Below, piece by piece: positions 6,879 through 17,019 of a stretch of DNA of 17,614 bases. The notes below the pieces were generated by a model, which did no database searches, had not been told where the DNA came from, and worked only from the letters and a program-made list of their open reading frames with translations. Source of the stretch: Anaerolineales bacterium (GTDB taxonomy: Bacteria; Chloroflexota; Anaerolineae; 4572-78; NAK82); the NCBI GenBank assembly GCA_024643945.1, contig JAHELX010000052.1, forward strand, positions 1 to 17,614. Reading direction: 5' to 3'. Every line of letters starts with the position of its first letter. The stretch's first letter is position 1. A program made the position numbers and the translations under genes.

Positions 6879-7883
6879 TCAGGCGACCACTGCGCTCCGC
6901 CGGATGGCGTCGTAGATGTCAAGTGCCCGCCCAGCTCCCAGGGCCACACAAGCCATAGGATTCTCGGCCACATAGCATGGCACGCCCGTCTCTTGCGTCA
7001 ACATGCGATCGATGTTACGCAGCAGCGCCCCGCCTCCAGTGAGGACCATCCCCCGGTCAATGATGTCTGAGGATAATTCAGGCGGCGTTTGCTCCAGCAC
7101 ACTCTTCACCATCCCTACTACTGACGAAAGCGGCTCGGCCAGAGCTTCGGTAACTTCGTTGGAGTTAATTTTGATCGTGCGAGGCAGGCCAGCTACCTGG
7201 TCACGCCCCTTCACCTCTATTTCCTGGGGCTCGTCCAGCGGGAGCGCGCTGCCGATACTCAGTTTAATATTCTCCGCCGTCTGCTCGCCAATCATCAAGT
7301 TGTATTTGCGCCGGATGTAAGAGGCAATCGCGTCATCAAACTTGAGACCGCCGACGCGCACCGAACCAGAGACCACAATACCATACATCGCCACTACCGC
7401 CGCCTCGCTGGTGCCGCCTCCGATGTCTACTACCATGTTGCCGGTTGGGGTGTCAATCGGCATACCGGCGCCAATGGCGGCCGCCAATGGTTCGTGAATA
7501 ACGTAGGCTTCGCGGCCACTGGCCTGGCGGGCAGCGTCTTTCACTGCCCGCTCCTCGACACTGGTGACCCCCACTGGCACACTCACCATAACGATAGGCC
7601 GAAACAGGCGAAATCGTCCGACGATGCGATTAATGAAATAACGCAGCATGGCCTCGGTAACAATGTAGTCGGCAATCACGCCATCGCGCAGCGGATGCAG
7701 CACCTCAATGGCTTCGGGCACTCGTCCCAGCATTGTGCGTGCTTCCTCGCCGACGGCCACGATTTTGTCGTCGCTGATAGAAATCGCGACCATCGAAGGC
7801 TCTTGCACCACTATGCCATACCCCTTGACGTAAACCAAGACGTTGGCTGTGCCCAGATCTACTCCAATCTTCTTCTCAAACAT
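6879..7883 (-). CDS. mreB: Rod shape-determining actin homologue MreB, Mbl-like
   Basis: A 334-residue bacterial actin of full family length. Nucleotide-binding motifs are intact: phosphate 1 VDLGTANV (8-15), phosphate 2 [10 protein letters not shown] (151-160), and the adenosine motif [12 protein letters not shown] (281-292). MreB polymerises on the inner face of the membrane and guides the cell-wall elongation machinery. The TANVL at 12-16 and the N-terminus without a long leader recall Bacillus Mbl more than MreB (TANTL), a weak pointer to paralogue type. The gene starts 12 bp after atpC with GGAG upstream, and the operon terminator comes after it, so it should be co-transcribed with the ATP synthase genes. 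No mreC, mreD, rodA or pbp2 lies beside it. Confidence 0.96.
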   Translation of the reverse strand: MFEKKIGVDLGTANVLVYVKGYGIVVQEPSMVAISISDDKIVAVGEEARTMLGRVPEAIEVLHPLRDGVIADYIVTEAMLRYFINRIVGRFRLFRPIVMVSVPVGVTSVEERAVKDAARQASGREAYVIHEPLAAAIGAGMPIDTPTGNMVVDIGGGTSEAAVVAMYGIVVSGSVRVGGLKFDDAIASYIRRKYNLMIGEQTAENIKLSIGSALPLDEPQEIEVKGRDQVAGLPRTIKINSNEVTEALAEPLSSVVGMVKSVLEQTPPELSSDIIDRGMVLTGGGALLRNIDRMLTQETGVPCYVAENPMACVALGAGRALDIYDAIRRSAVVA

Positions 7884-7895
7884 AGCTTCTCCACG

Positions 7896-8357
7896 CTAAT
7901 CGGATGGTGGCATCACGCCAGGTTGTCGGGTCTCTGTGCGAAGGCCACCCCGCCGGCGACGGGCCTCGGCCACCTTGATACGTGTTAGCGATCGACGCAA
8001 AGCGGCCTCCGCGCGGGCGAAGTCCATACGCTCCTGTGTCTGATCGCGCAGGCGTTCTTCGGCGCGGCGGCGAGCTGCCTGAGCCCGCTCCAGGTCAATC
8101 TCCTCGGCACGCTCGGCAGTATCGGCCAACACGACCACCCGGTCAGGTTGCACCTCCATAAAGCCGCCGCTAATGGCAAAAGCTTCCTCCTGGTCATCAC
8201 GCTTCACCCGCAGTTCTCCATAGGTAAGAGCGGTCAGCAATGGGGCATGACGAGGCAAAATACCTAGCTGTCCCTCAATGCCAGGCGCAATGACCATGTC
8301 CACGTCTTTGGAGTATACCAGATGCTCGACTGTCACAATTTCCAGCCGCAGTGACAT
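7896..8357 (-). CDS. atpC: F1Fo ATP synthase epsilon subunit
   Basis: A 153-residue epsilon subunit, slightly longer than the 130-140 residues usual in bacteria. The N-terminal beta-sandwich (1-82) contains the family signatures IAPGIEGQLGILPRHAPLLT and SGGFMEVQPDRVVVLADTAE. The C-terminal helical hairpin (about 87-135) is rich in Arg, Glu and Ala, followed by a short Pro/Arg tail. Epsilon sits on the rotor with gamma, couples Fo to F1, and its C-terminal helices can inhibit ATP hydrolysis. AGGGA precedes the ATG by 6 bases. It is separated from atpD by 105 bases with no recognisable gene. Confidence 0.96.
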   Translation of the reverse strand: MSLRLEIVTVEHLVYSKDVDMVIAPGIEGQLGILPRHAPLLTALTYGELRVKRDDQEEAFAISGGFMEVQPDRVVVLADTAERAEEIDLERAQAARRRAEERLRDQTQERMDFARAEAALRRSLTRIKVAEARRRRGGLRTETRQPGVMPPSD

Positions 8358-8462
8358 AGATGTTCCCTACTTTTCGCTATAACTGACCTAAGACTGACGA
8401 CAAGGGACAGGCAATCAGCAGAGACTAATGACATTCGTCATCCGTCCCGCGTCTTTGGTCGC

Positions 8463-9914
<1,452 letters not shown>

Positions 9915-9999
9915 TCACGCCCTACCACCCATTTTGCCCGAGAAATCCGCCTTAAATGCGGGAAAGTTATTCATTTGCGGACCCTCAGAATCAACGCTG

Positions 10000-10908
10000 T
10001 CACGACCTTACGCTCGCCAGCGCCTCGGCGCCACCAGCGATGTCAAGCATCTCTTTGGTAATGGCTTCCTGGCGGGCGCGATAGTAGCTTAGTGTCAAAT
10101 CACCGATCAGTTCGTTGGCGTTGTTAGTGGCGTTACGCATGGCCACCATGCGCGCACTGTGCTCGCTGGCCAAAGCTTCAAGGATAGCCTGGTAAATCTG
10201 TAGCTCGGTAAACCGGGGCAACACCGCATTGAGAATGGTATATGGATCCGGCTCATAAATGTACTCGCCCGTTAAATGAAAGGGAGTATCGGCCATATAT
10301 TCGCGCATCACTGGACTTTCTACCTGCTCAGGGGTGATAGGCAATATACGGCGGATGGTGGGTCTTTGAGTGAGCGTGTTGATGAAATCGGTGTAAGCCA
10401 GGTAGACTTCCTGGTAGAAGCCCTCCAGAAAATCATCAATGACAGTGCGTGCGATGGGCGTAATGTCGAGCAGTGACGGGCGCGCAGGCAGATCAGCGAA
10501 CTCTGCAATCACATCACCTCCATGCCGGATCATAAAGTCACGTCCCCGGCGTCCCACGGTAATCAGCCGGATCGGGTGGCCCAAATCTTGCATGAAATGT
10601 AAGGTGGTGCGGATGATGTTGCTGTTGTAGGCGCCGCACAACCCTTTGTCGGAGGTAATAAGCACGATGCCAGTCGCCGCAATCAGCTCACGCCGGGTCA
10701 AAAGGGGATGAACTGACTGATTGCTGCCATGTTGTACCGCCAGATGAACCAGCACTTCCCACGCCTTGGCCGAATAAGGGCGAGTGGCGAGTACCTGCTC
10801 CTGGGCACGCCGCATTCTGCTGGCGGCTACCATCTGCATCGCCCGCGTAACCTGGGCAATATTTTTGACGCTTCTGATGCGACGCTTCAGTTCACGTACA
10901 TTTGCCAT
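10000..10908 (-). CDS. atpG: F1Fo ATP synthase gamma subunit
   Basis: A 302-residue central-stalk subunit. The N-terminal coiled-coil helix begins MANVRELKRRIRSVKNIAQV and continues with TRAMQMVAASRMRRAQ. The Rossmann-like core has ITSDKGLCGAYN (84-95), and the C-terminal coiled-coil helix has SEHSARMVAMRNATNNA (248-264). Gamma rotates inside the alpha3beta3 ring and joins the c-ring through its foot. It lies 33 bases after atpA and 121 bases before atpD. No good Shine-Dalgarno sequence is visible before the ATG, which is unusual in this operon. Confidence 0.97.
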   Translation of the reverse strand: MANVRELKRRIRSVKNIAQVTRAMQMVAASRMRRAQEQVLATRPYSAKAWEVLVHLAVQHGSNQSVHPLLTRRELIAATGIVLITSDKGLCGAYNSNIIRTTLHFMQDLGHPIRLITVGRRGRDFMIRHGGDVIAEFADLPARPSLLDITPIARTVIDDFLEGFYQEVYLAYTDFINTLTQRPTIRRILPITPEQVESPVMREYMADTPFHLTGEYIYEPDPYTILNAVLPRFTELQIYQAILEALASEHSARMVAMRNATNNANELIGDLTLSYYRARQEAITKEMLDIAGGAEALASVRS

Positions 10909-10941
10909 AGTGTCGTCAGTAGGTAGTGGTCAGTCTAAAGG

Positions 10942-12450
10942 CTAAAAGCCGGCAGTTTGCTTGTATTCCTGAATCGCTGCCTTCAGCAATTCCCTAATCT
11001 CGTCGGTGAGAACCTTCTGGTCCACAACGGCCTGGCCGATTTCGGGGTGGACCGTGCGCATGAACTGAAGGAGCCCGGCTTCAAAATCGCTGATCTTGTC
11101 CACGGATACGTCATCGGCCCAACCGTTGGTGACAGCGAAGATGCCGATAACTTGCTCGTCCAAGGGCATCGGCGTATATTGGGGCTGCTTGAGCAGCTCG
11201 GTCAATCGCTGGCCTCGATCGAGCTGGGCGCGAGTGGCTTTGTCCAAATCTGAGCCAAACTGAGCGAAGGCGGCCAACTCCCGGAACGACGCCAATTCGA
11301 GCCGCAGACGGCCAGCCACTTGCCTCATTGCTTTGACCTGGGCGTCACCGCCCACACGCGATACCGAGAGACCCACATTGACGGCTGGGCGGATACCAAC
11401 GTAGAAGAGGTCGCTCTCCAGGTAAATTTGTCCATCGGTAATGGAGATGACGTTGGTAGGAATATAGGCGCTCAGGTCGCCGGCCTGGGTCTCGATAATG
11501 GGCAAGGCAGTCAGTGAGCCCCCGCCGTGGTCATTGTGCATGCGAGCCGCCCGCTCCAACAGGCGCGAATGGAGGTAAAAGACGTCGCCGGGATAAGCTT
11601 CGCGACCAGGCGGTCGCCGCAGCAACAACGAAATCTGCCGGTAGGCCCAGGCATGCTTGGTGAGGTCGTCATAGACCACCAACGCGTCCATGCCCCGCTC
11701 CATGAAGTCCTCGCCAATGGCACACCCGGCGTAAGGCGCGATGTATTGCAAGGCTGCAGGTTCAGAGGCCCCCGCCACAACCACGATAGTGTGCTCCATA
11801 GCGCCAAATTGCTCCAGCGTGGCTACTACTTGGGCCACCTGCGCCAATTTTTGACCGATGGCAACATAGATGCAGATCAGGTCTTTGCCCTTCTGATTGA
11901 TGATCGTATCAATCGCCAGGGCGGTCTTGCCCGTCTGACGGTCGCCAATGATCAGCTCGCGCTGCCCCCGCCCAATGGGGATCATCGAGTCGATGGCTTT
12001 GATGCCGGTTTGTACCGGCGTATCTACGTTCTGCCGATACACGACACCAGGCGCAATACGTTCGACAGGGCGATACGAGTCGGCTCGAACTGGACCCTTA
12101 CCGTCAACCGGTTGCCCCAGGGCATTGACCACGCGACCGATGAGGCTGTCGCCAACAGGCACCGAAGCGATGCGCCCGGTACTGCGCACCATGTCCCCTT
12201 CTTTGATCTCGGTGTAGTCGCCCATAATGACGGTGCCTACGTTGTCCTCTTCCAGATTGAGCGCAATGCCCATCACGCCGCCAGGGAACTCGAGCAATTC
12301 CCCCGCCATAACACCAGACAGGCCACTCAGCCGGGCAATGCCATCGCCCACTTCAAGCACATAGCCCACGTCTACCGTTTCTACCGGGGCCTCAAAGGCC
12401 TCTATTTCTTTTCTGATCTTTGCGGTAATATCCTCAACTCGTAAGGCCAT
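10942..12450 (-). CDS. atpA: F1Fo ATP synthase alpha subunit
   Basis: A 502-residue regulatory nucleotide-binding subunit. Walker A is GDRQTGKT (169-176). The arginine finger that completes the catalytic site on beta is Arg365 in [10 protein letters not shown]. The N-terminal helix that binds delta (residues 1-25), the beta-barrel ([14 protein letters not shown]) and the C-terminal helical domain are all present at normal length. GAGGAA lies 5 bases before the ATG. The operon order (delta, alpha, gamma, beta, epsilon) is the classical one. Confidence 0.98.
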   Translation of the reverse strand: MALRVEDITAKIRKEIEAFEAPVETVDVGYVLEVGDGIARLSGLSGVMAGELLEFPGGVMGIALNLEEDNVGTVIMGDYTEIKEGDMVRSTGRIASVPVGDSLIGRVVNALGQPVDGKGPVRADSYRPVERIAPGVVYRQNVDTPVQTGIKAIDSMIPIGRGQRELIIGDRQTGKTALAIDTIINQKGKDLICIYVAIGQKLAQVAQVVATLEQFGAMEHTIVVVAGASEPAALQYIAPYAGCAIGEDFMERGMDALVVYDDLTKHAWAYRQISLLLRRPPGREAYPGDVFYLHSRLLERAARMHNDHGGGSLTALPIIETQAGDLSAYIPTNVISITDGQIYLESDLFYVGIRPAVNVGLSVSRVGGDAQVKAMRQVAGRLRLELASFRELAAFAQFGSDLDKATRAQLDRGQRLTELLKQPQYTPMPLDEQVIGIFAVTNGWADDVSVDKISDFEAGLLQFMRTVHPEIGQAVVDQKVLTDEIRELLKAAIQEYKQTAGF

Positions 12451-12552
12451 TCGAATTCCTCACATCATCGGCATAGCAGAGAGAGCATAGATCAAGGATC
12501 AATCTCTCCCTGATTTCCCAATCCTCTGATCCGTGATTCCCCGTAACCGATC

Positions 12553-13080
12553 TCAGCGAAGCGCTGTCAGTCGCTCGTGCAGGGCTTCAATCTTTGTCGC
12601 GATGCTGCCGTCTATGACTTTGTCACCCACCTGCACAATGACACCTCCCAGGATGGACGGGTCCACACGAAAATCCAGCTCCACACCGGAACCAAACCGG
12701 GTGTGAATCCGCTGCCGAAAGGCTTCCACCTCGTCCGGTGTGAGAGGTACGGCGCTGGTGATACGCGCTATTTGTGCTTGTGGTCCCTGAGTCGAGAGAC
12801 GTGACAGATCGGCAATGACGTCATCCAGCAGCTCGATATGTCCCTCGCGGAGCAGAAGATACAGGAAATTCCTCACGTCCGATTGGATTTCAGACGGCAA
12901 TACTGCATCAAGCCGAGCCTGGCGCTGGGCAAAGCTAAGGTCAGTGTCACTGAGATCAGCCAACAAGGCTGGATCGGCCGCCAACCGGTCACGGACGGCG
13001 CTCAACCCACCCAACCAACCTTCTGTCGTGTACTGATAGGCGGCCTGCGCATACTTCCGTGCCAGCTCCTCGACTTTCAC
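12553..13080 (-). CDS. atpH: F1Fo ATP synthase delta subunit
   Basis: A 175-residue peripheral-stalk subunit (OSCP homologue) that ties the top of F1 to subunit b. The N-terminal helical domain starts KVEELARKYAQAAYQ, and the C-terminal signature DPSILGGVIVQVGDKVIDGS precedes a short helix ending in LTALR. The start is GTG at 13080: its G-T-G-A overlaps the atpF stop (TGA) by 4 bases, so the two are translationally coupled. GGGAG lies 7 bases before the GTG, inside atpF. Confidence 0.95.
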   Translation of the reverse strand: MKVEELARKYAQAAYQYTTEGWLGGLSAVRDRLAADPALLADLSDTDLSFAQRQARLDAVLPSEIQSDVRNFLYLLLREGHIELLDDVIADLSRLSTQGPQAQIARITSAVPLTPDEVEAFRQRIHTRFGSGVELDFRVDPSILGGVIVQVGDKVIDGSIATKIEALHERLTALR

Positions 13081-13586
13081 GATAGGTCTCCCGCTTCTTG
13101 CAAGAACTGCTGAATCAGTTGCCGCTGAGCCTGTTCATCCACTGCGACTGTCTGGCCGAGTGCCTTACGGCTGAGTTCTACAGCCAGATCAACCACCTGG
13201 CGTTGCAATTCCGCTACTACCTGCTGGCGTTCGACTTCGATTTGTTGGTACGCCTGCTGCCGAATCTGCTCAGCATCCTTACGTGCTTCGATCAGGATTG
13301 CCTCACGCATCTTCTCGGTTTCCTGCGCAGCCCGGGCTGCGGCCTCTTGCGAGGTTTTGCGCGCTTCCTCCAGATCAAGCTGAAACTCGGCCCGCTGGAT
13401 CTCCGCTTCCTGGCGTACTCTGTCGGCTTGCTCCAGCGATTCCTGGATTTTTTGCCGCCGCTCGGCCAACTTGTTTAGAATCGGCCGATACAGGAAGAGG
13501 CGCAGCAAAAAGAGCAAGATGATAAAGTTGACCACATAGGCTATAAGGAGTGCAGGGTCAATCCCCAAAGGTCTCAATGCGTTCAA
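13077..13586 (-). CDS. atpF: F1Fo ATP synthase b subunit
   Basis: A 169-residue peripheral-stalk protein: one transmembrane helix (about 11-33, ALLIAYVVNFIILLFLLRLF) followed by an uninterrupted, highly charged coiled coil (about 40-145) and a delta-binding C-terminus. It dimerises to form the stator. The start appears to be a rare TTG at 13586, since no ATG or GTG is better placed; a run of GGGGGG 7 bases upstream serves as the ribosome site. It lies 161 bases after atpE. Confidence 0.93.
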   Translation of the reverse strand: MNALRPLGIDPALLIAYVVNFIILLFLLRLFLYRPILNKLAERRQKIQESLEQADRVRQEAEIQRAEFQLDLEEARKTSQEAAARAAQETEKMREAILIEARKDAEQIRQQAYQQIEVERQQVVAELQRQVVDLAVELSRKALGQTVAVDEQAQRQLIQQFLQEAGDLS

Positions 13587-13747
13587 AACCTGTCCCCCCT
13601 TTCAGACGAGAAATTAGCGCTGTTCCAACACGATCCACCTCAAGGCTCGAGCGCGGAGTCTGAATCTCTTTTATCTGCCCCATTTTCCCCAACTCTTGGC
13701 CCTCTGGCTGGAAATCCGCCTATTTTAGAACAAGGGAAGTCCGGCTC

Positions 13748-13993
<246 letters not shown>

Positions 13994-14062
13994 TTAAGAA
14001 AAGTTAAAATATTACTTCATCACTTCGCAGATATGTTGTTGCGCACCCAGGTCTGCACAGCC

Positions 14063-14099
14063 TCCGCACCGCGCCGCTTCCCCAACGGGGACCTGCGGA
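14063..14099 (-). repeat. GC-rich nested hairpin in the atpB-atpE gap
   Basis: Outer arms TCCGCA (14063-14068) and TGCGGA (14094-14099), inner arms TCCCC (14079-14083) and GGGGA (14087-14091) around a 3-base loop. No T tract follows on the minus strand. It sits about 85 bases before the atpE start and might protect or process the mRNA so that atpE is translated more than its neighbours. Confidence 0.5.
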
Positions 14100-14155
14100 T
14101 GCGGGACAGGTGTTGCGGGGCAAGTGTGTACCCACTACTGCAAGTGTTTGCCGAT

Positions 14156-15166
14156 TTAGTGATGTTCCTCCCCGTGGGAGACGATCGCAACGGTAAAGAA
14201 GGCCAGCGTGAGAATGTAGAAGATGAAGGCCTGGATCAAACCGATGAAGACCTCCAAGCCTAGAAAAGGGAGGGTCAGCATCAAGGGCACCAATGAAGCC
14301 AGGACCAGCAACATCACCTCGCCAGCGAAGATATTGCCAAAAAGACGGAAGGAGAAAGAGATGATCTTGGCAAACTCACTAATTGTCTCCAGGATGCCGA
14401 CGAAGAAGTTGATCGCGCCCAACACAAACACATAAAGCATGCCGGCACAGCCGCGCCGCTGACCGTGCTCATCCGGCCCAAAGGCACGGATCATCCCTTT
14501 GACGTTGAAATACCTGGAAAAGTAACCAGGGCCCAGCGCTATCACGCCAAACACTTGCGTCATAAAAACCGAAATAAGCGCCAGGGCAAAGTTATTGTTC
14601 AGGTCGGTGCTGGGTGACCGGAAGAGAGGGACGATCACTTCACCAACTTGACACCCCAGAGGGGGTCTGGGATCTTCTTCAGGATGGTCCAAGAGAGGTG
14701 CAGCAAGACCAGGGACAGCCACATGTTCGGTCGCTTGTTCTGTATGATGTTCCTCGCATAGGCCAACAGCAGCCAAGCCAGGGATCAGACCAAACCAGTT
14801 CGAGACGAGGACGTAAAAGAAGATGGTAGCCACAATGGCAAAGAAGCGAGGAGTCCATTTAGTGCCGGCCACCGATTCCGTAAGGTCGTACAGAGTCTCG
14901 ACTACCCACTCCAGGAAATTTTGTAGGCCTGAAGGGATAAGCTGAATATGCCGGGTTCCAAGGATGGCGAGGACCACCAGAATCACGTCCACCAACAACG
15001 CCGTGACGATTGCATTGGTAATTGCCACGTTGCCAATGACCAGGCCGGGAAGGGGTTCGGCCCTGACCGCCACCGGCGGTAAGTTAAAGCGTAAGAAAAC
15101 ACTCCCAACGACCAGGAGGGCAAGTGTTACGACGACAGCCAGAATTATCTTGTCCCTGGTTTTCAT
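14156..15166 (-). CDS. atpB: F1Fo ATP synthase a subunit
   Basis: A 336-residue Fo stator channel protein, longer than the roughly 240-270 residues of many bacteria. Essential Arg274 is in SFSFRLFGNIFAGE, which faces Glu59 of subunit c; Gln312 in LIQAFIFYILTLAF and the STDLNNNFALAL motif (186-197) are also in place. Hydrophobic segments lie at about 7-25, 48-70, 108-130, 192-212, 242-262, 283-305 and 308-330. Extra length comes from a hydrophilic insert at about 131-183, rich in His, Glu and Pro with Cys137 and Cys172, and from a C-terminal HGEEHH. GGGAGG lies 10 bases before the ATG. It is 177 bases upstream of atpE. Confidence 0.96.
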   Translation of the reverse strand: MKTRDKIILAVVVTLALLVVGSVFLRFNLPPVAVRAEPLPGLVIGNVAITNAIVTALLVDVILVVLAILGTRHIQLIPSGLQNFLEWVVETLYDLTESVAGTKWTPRFFAIVATIFFYVLVSNWFGLIPGLAAVGLCEEHHTEQATEHVAVPGLAAPLLDHPEEDPRPPLGCQVGEVIVPLFRSPSTDLNNNFALALISVFMTQVFGVIALGPGYFSRYFNVKGMIRAFGPDEHGQRRGCAGMLYVFVLGAINFFVGILETISEFAKIISFSFRLFGNIFAGEVMLLVLASLVPLMLTLPFLGLEVFIGLIQAFIFYILTLAFFTVAIVSHGEEHH

Positions 15167-15188
15167 TCCTGTAGCGACCTCCCTGTCG

Positions 15189-15392
15189 TCACTCGCTCAA
15201 CTTCGTCGCCAAGCGATAAGCGCCGACCATAGCCAAGGTAAACCCGGTCATCACCAACAGGACCGTTAAGCACGGCGTGGACCTTAAGTGTCGATCAAGC
15301 CATATTCCCAAAAAGAACGATCCCAGCACCGAGCAAGTGATAAGGCCACCTATCTGAAGCACGAGCCCCAAAGCGACCACAAATCGGCGCAT
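15189..15392 (-). CDS. atpZ: AtpZ/AtpI-family small membrane protein of the ATP synthase operon
   Basis: A 67-residue protein with two predicted transmembrane helices (about 7-29 and 42-61) separated by a loop reading GIWLDRHLRSTP, which resembles the AtpZ (ATPase gene 1) family. Such proteins are encoded at the head of many atp operons and are thought to help c-ring assembly or to transport Mg2+/Ca2+ for the synthase. It is the first gene after the operon promoter and is 22 bases ahead of atpB. The ribosome site is weak (GAAGAAG). Assignment rests on position, length and loop motif; AtpI is the alternative label. Confidence 0.8.
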   Translation of the reverse strand: MRRFVVALGLVLQIGGLITCSVLGSFFLGIWLDRHLRSTPCLTVLLVMTGFTLAMVGAYRLATKLSE

Positions 15393-15477
15393 ATTGCTTC
15401 TTCATCTCGGCATCGGAGGTAATGCCCTACCTCGACGCTGGGCTTTGGGTAGGAACCCACCCTTTCGCCGACATTCA

Positions 15478-15551
15478 AAGGGGATATAGACCAGCCCCAT
15501 CAGCCGCAAACTTGCTGGCAAGACGCGGCGATTATACCATAAGGGGATATA
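15478..15551. repeat. 11-bp direct repeat AAGGGGATATA flanking the atp operon start of transcription
   Basis: Copies at 15478-15488 and 15541-15551 are identical over 11 bp and start 63 bp apart, six turns of DNA. One copy lies in the spacer between the -35 and -10 boxes; the other lies about 40 bases inside the leader. This placement is what a looping repressor or a pair of operators would use. Confidence 0.6.
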
Positions 15552-15559
15552 TCGAACAA
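15531..15559 (-). promoter_or_regulatory. Promoter of the atp operon
   Basis: Minus strand: -35 TTGTTC (15559-15554), 17-bp spacer, perfect -10 TATAAT (15536-15531) preceded by TGG. Predicted start of transcription is near 15524, giving a leader of about 130 bases before atpZ. The -35 box begins only 8 bases after the fabF stop. Confidence 0.8.
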
Positions 15560-15575
15560 ATTATTGTCAGTTCGA
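15552..15575. promoter_or_regulatory. Inverted repeat TCGAAC-N12-GTTCGA over the atp -35 box
   Basis: Perfect 6-bp arms at 15552-15557 and 15570-15575 with a 12-base spacer, overlapping the -35 box and the last codons of fabF. The arms resemble CGAAC/GTTCG half sites of LexA boxes in Gram-positive bacteria, but the spacing (12, not 4) does not fit, so the regulator is unknown. Confidence 0.35.
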
Positions 15576-16805
15576 ATAGCGTTTCATCACCAGCACAACG
15601 TTTTGGCCACCAAAACCAAAGGCGTTGACCAGCGCCACATTCACCTCGGCACGGCGTGCCCCGTTGGGCACGTAATCCAAGTCGCATTCGGGATCTGGAC
15701 GTTCCTGGTTGATGGTAGGGGGGATTACACCCTCGTGCAGAGTCAAGGTTGCAGCCACCGCCGCCATTGCTCCCGCCGCACCTAATGTGTGGCCAAGCAT
15801 AGACTTGGTGGCCGTAACAGCCACCTTGTAAGCATGGTCGCCCAGCGCCCGTTTAATGGCCTGGGTCTCAGTCACATCGTTAAGCGCGGTGCTGGTGCCG
15901 TGGGCATAAATCACGTCCACATCGGTCGGTTGCAGGCCGGCACTCCGCAGCGCCCCCTGAATAGCCCGCACAGCACCATCACCATCGGGGTCGGGAGCAG
16001 TAATGTGATAAGCATCGCCGGTCAGCCGGCCCCCCAGCACCTCAGCGTAAATTTCGGCACCTCGCGCCCGGGCATGCTCTTCCGTTTCCAAAATCATCAC
16101 GGCTGCGCCTTCACCATACACAAAGCCGTCGCGGTCAGCGTCGAAGGGACGGCTGGCATGGGTGGGATCGTCATTGCGCCCCGACAGTGCCCCCATGCGC
16201 GCCAGCGATGCAAAGGTCAGCGGCGTGTTGGCTGATTCGGCGCCTCCTGCGATGATCACATCAGCCTCACCTCGCTGCAAAAGATGATAGCCTTCGATCA
16301 TCGCATAATTGCCACTGGCACAAGCCAGGGTTGAGGTCAGCACTGGCCCCCTTGCCCCCGTCTCAATAGAAACCAGACAGGAGACGGCATTAGGCATAAT
16401 GCTGGGTAATAAAAAGGGACTGATACTGCGCGGGCCCTTTTCGGTCAGGATATGCGTCCCTTCCTCCATCAAAGCGATGCCCCCGCCACCCGTAGCAATG
16501 ACCACTCCTATGTTGTCGCGGTTGTCGCCGTTAACCGTCAGGCCGGCATCGTCCAGCGCCTGCCGGGCAGCAGCCAGCGCAAACTGAGTGACACGCGCGG
16601 TCCGCCGCGCCATTTTTCGGTCCATCCACTGGCCCGCATCAAAATCCTTCACCTCGCAGGCTATGCGAACCGGAAAGTCACTAGCGTCAAAGGAGGTGAT
16701 ATTCCCCGCACCCGACACTCCATGGGTGAGGTTCTTCCAAAAGGTTGCAACGTCATTGCCAATAGGCGTGATCGCCCCCATACCGGTGACAAAAACTCGA
16801 GCCAC
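15567..16805 (-). CDS. fabF: 3-oxoacyl-[acyl-carrier-protein] synthase II (KAS II)
   Basis: A 412-residue thiolase-fold condensing enzyme that extends acyl-ACP with malonyl-ACP in fatty acid synthesis. The Cys-His-His triad is visible: Cys162 in STLACASGNYAMIEG, His302 in YAHGTSTALND and His339 in SMLGHTLGAAG, with Lys334 nearby. The N-terminal VFVTGMGAITPIGND and the glycine-rich C-terminal FGFGGQNVVLV are standard. The sequence around the nucleophile (ACASGN) differs from the common TACATG, though it keeps the Cys. The start is GTG at 16805, with GAGGAGGG 6 bases upstream. It stands alone between the padR divergon and the atp promoter, with no acpP, fabD or fabH beside it; read-through into the atp operon is possible as no terminator is seen. 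Confidence 0.95.
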   Translation of the reverse strand: MARVFVTGMGAITPIGNDVATFWKNLTHGVSGAGNITSFDASDFPVRIACEVKDFDAGQWMDRKMARRTARVTQFALAAARQALDDAGLTVNGDNRDNIGVVIATGGGGIALMEEGTHILTEKGPRSISPFLLPSIMPNAVSCLVSIETGARGPVLTSTLACASGNYAMIEGYHLLQRGEADVIIAGGAESANTPLTFASLARMGALSGRNDDPTHASRPFDADRDGFVYGEGAAVMILETEEHARARGAEIYAEVLGGRLTGDAYHITAPDPDGDGAVRAIQGALRSAGLQPTDVDVIYAHGTSTALNDVTETQAIKRALGDHAYKVAVTATKSMLGHTLGAAGAMAAVAATLTLHEGVIPPTINQERPDPECDLDYVPNGARRAEVNVALVNAFGFGGQNVVLVMKRYSN

Positions 16806-16892
16806 TGCTTACCCTCCTCATTATGCAAGAGCTATGGTAGTATCATGACCAGAGTAAATTATAACTTGAGATACTAAGCGAGAGCCCACCGA

Positions 16893-16921
16893 AGTATAAT
16901 GATTACTGCAAGAATGGGCAA
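16893..16921 (-). promoter_or_regulatory. Predicted promoter of fabF
   Basis: Minus strand: -35 TTGCCC (16921-16916), 17-bp spacer, -10 TATACT (16898-16893). Predicted start near 16886, leader about 80 bases. An isolated TATAAT at 16863-16858 has no matching -35 box and is a weaker choice. Confidence 0.5.
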
Positions 16922-16956
16922 GTCAGGTCGTCTAAAATTGCAGGTCGAAGCGTCTA

Positions 16957-16985
16957 TTGACAAATAGTCTATAGTATGTTATACT
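16957..16985 (+). promoter_or_regulatory. Promoter of the padR gene
   Basis: -35 TTGACA (16957-16962, consensus), 17-bp spacer, -10 TATACT (16980-16985) preceded by TGT (extended -10). Predicted start near 16992, so the leader is only about 28 bases. Confidence 0.85.
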
Positions 16986-16989
16986 ATAG
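16969..16989. promoter_or_regulatory. Probable PadR operator: perfect 9-bp inverted repeat over the -10 box
   Basis: CTATAGTAT (16969-16977), spacer GTT, ATACTATAG (16981-16989): a perfect dyad covering the end of the spacer and the whole -10 box of the padR promoter. A protein bound here would block RNA polymerase, so autorepression by the adjacent PadR protein is the natural inference. Confidence 0.7.
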
Positions 16990-17007
16990 TTGTCCGATGA
17001 TTCAGTT

Positions 17008-17014
17008 GGGGAGG
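17008..17014 (+). promoter_or_regulatory. Ribosome binding site that fixes the padR start
   Basis: GGGGAGG lies 5 bases before the ATG at 17020. It rules out the in-frame TTG at 16990, which falls at the edge of the operator. Confidence 0.8.
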
Positions 17015-17019
17015 ATTGG

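Noticed and set aside
6733..6915. 60-codon plus-strand frame downstream of rex
   Set aside because: It runs through the terminator hairpin and into the mreB 3' end, and has no ribosome site or known motif.
11527..12444. 305-codon open frame on the plus strand opposite atpA
   Set aside because: It is antisense to a perfectly conserved alpha subunit, has no recognisable domain and is His/Arg-rich, as expected for the mirror of a GC-rich gene.
15422..15628. Plus-strand frame over the atp leader and fabF end
   Set aside because: It overlaps a strong promoter on the other strand and has no homology-like features.
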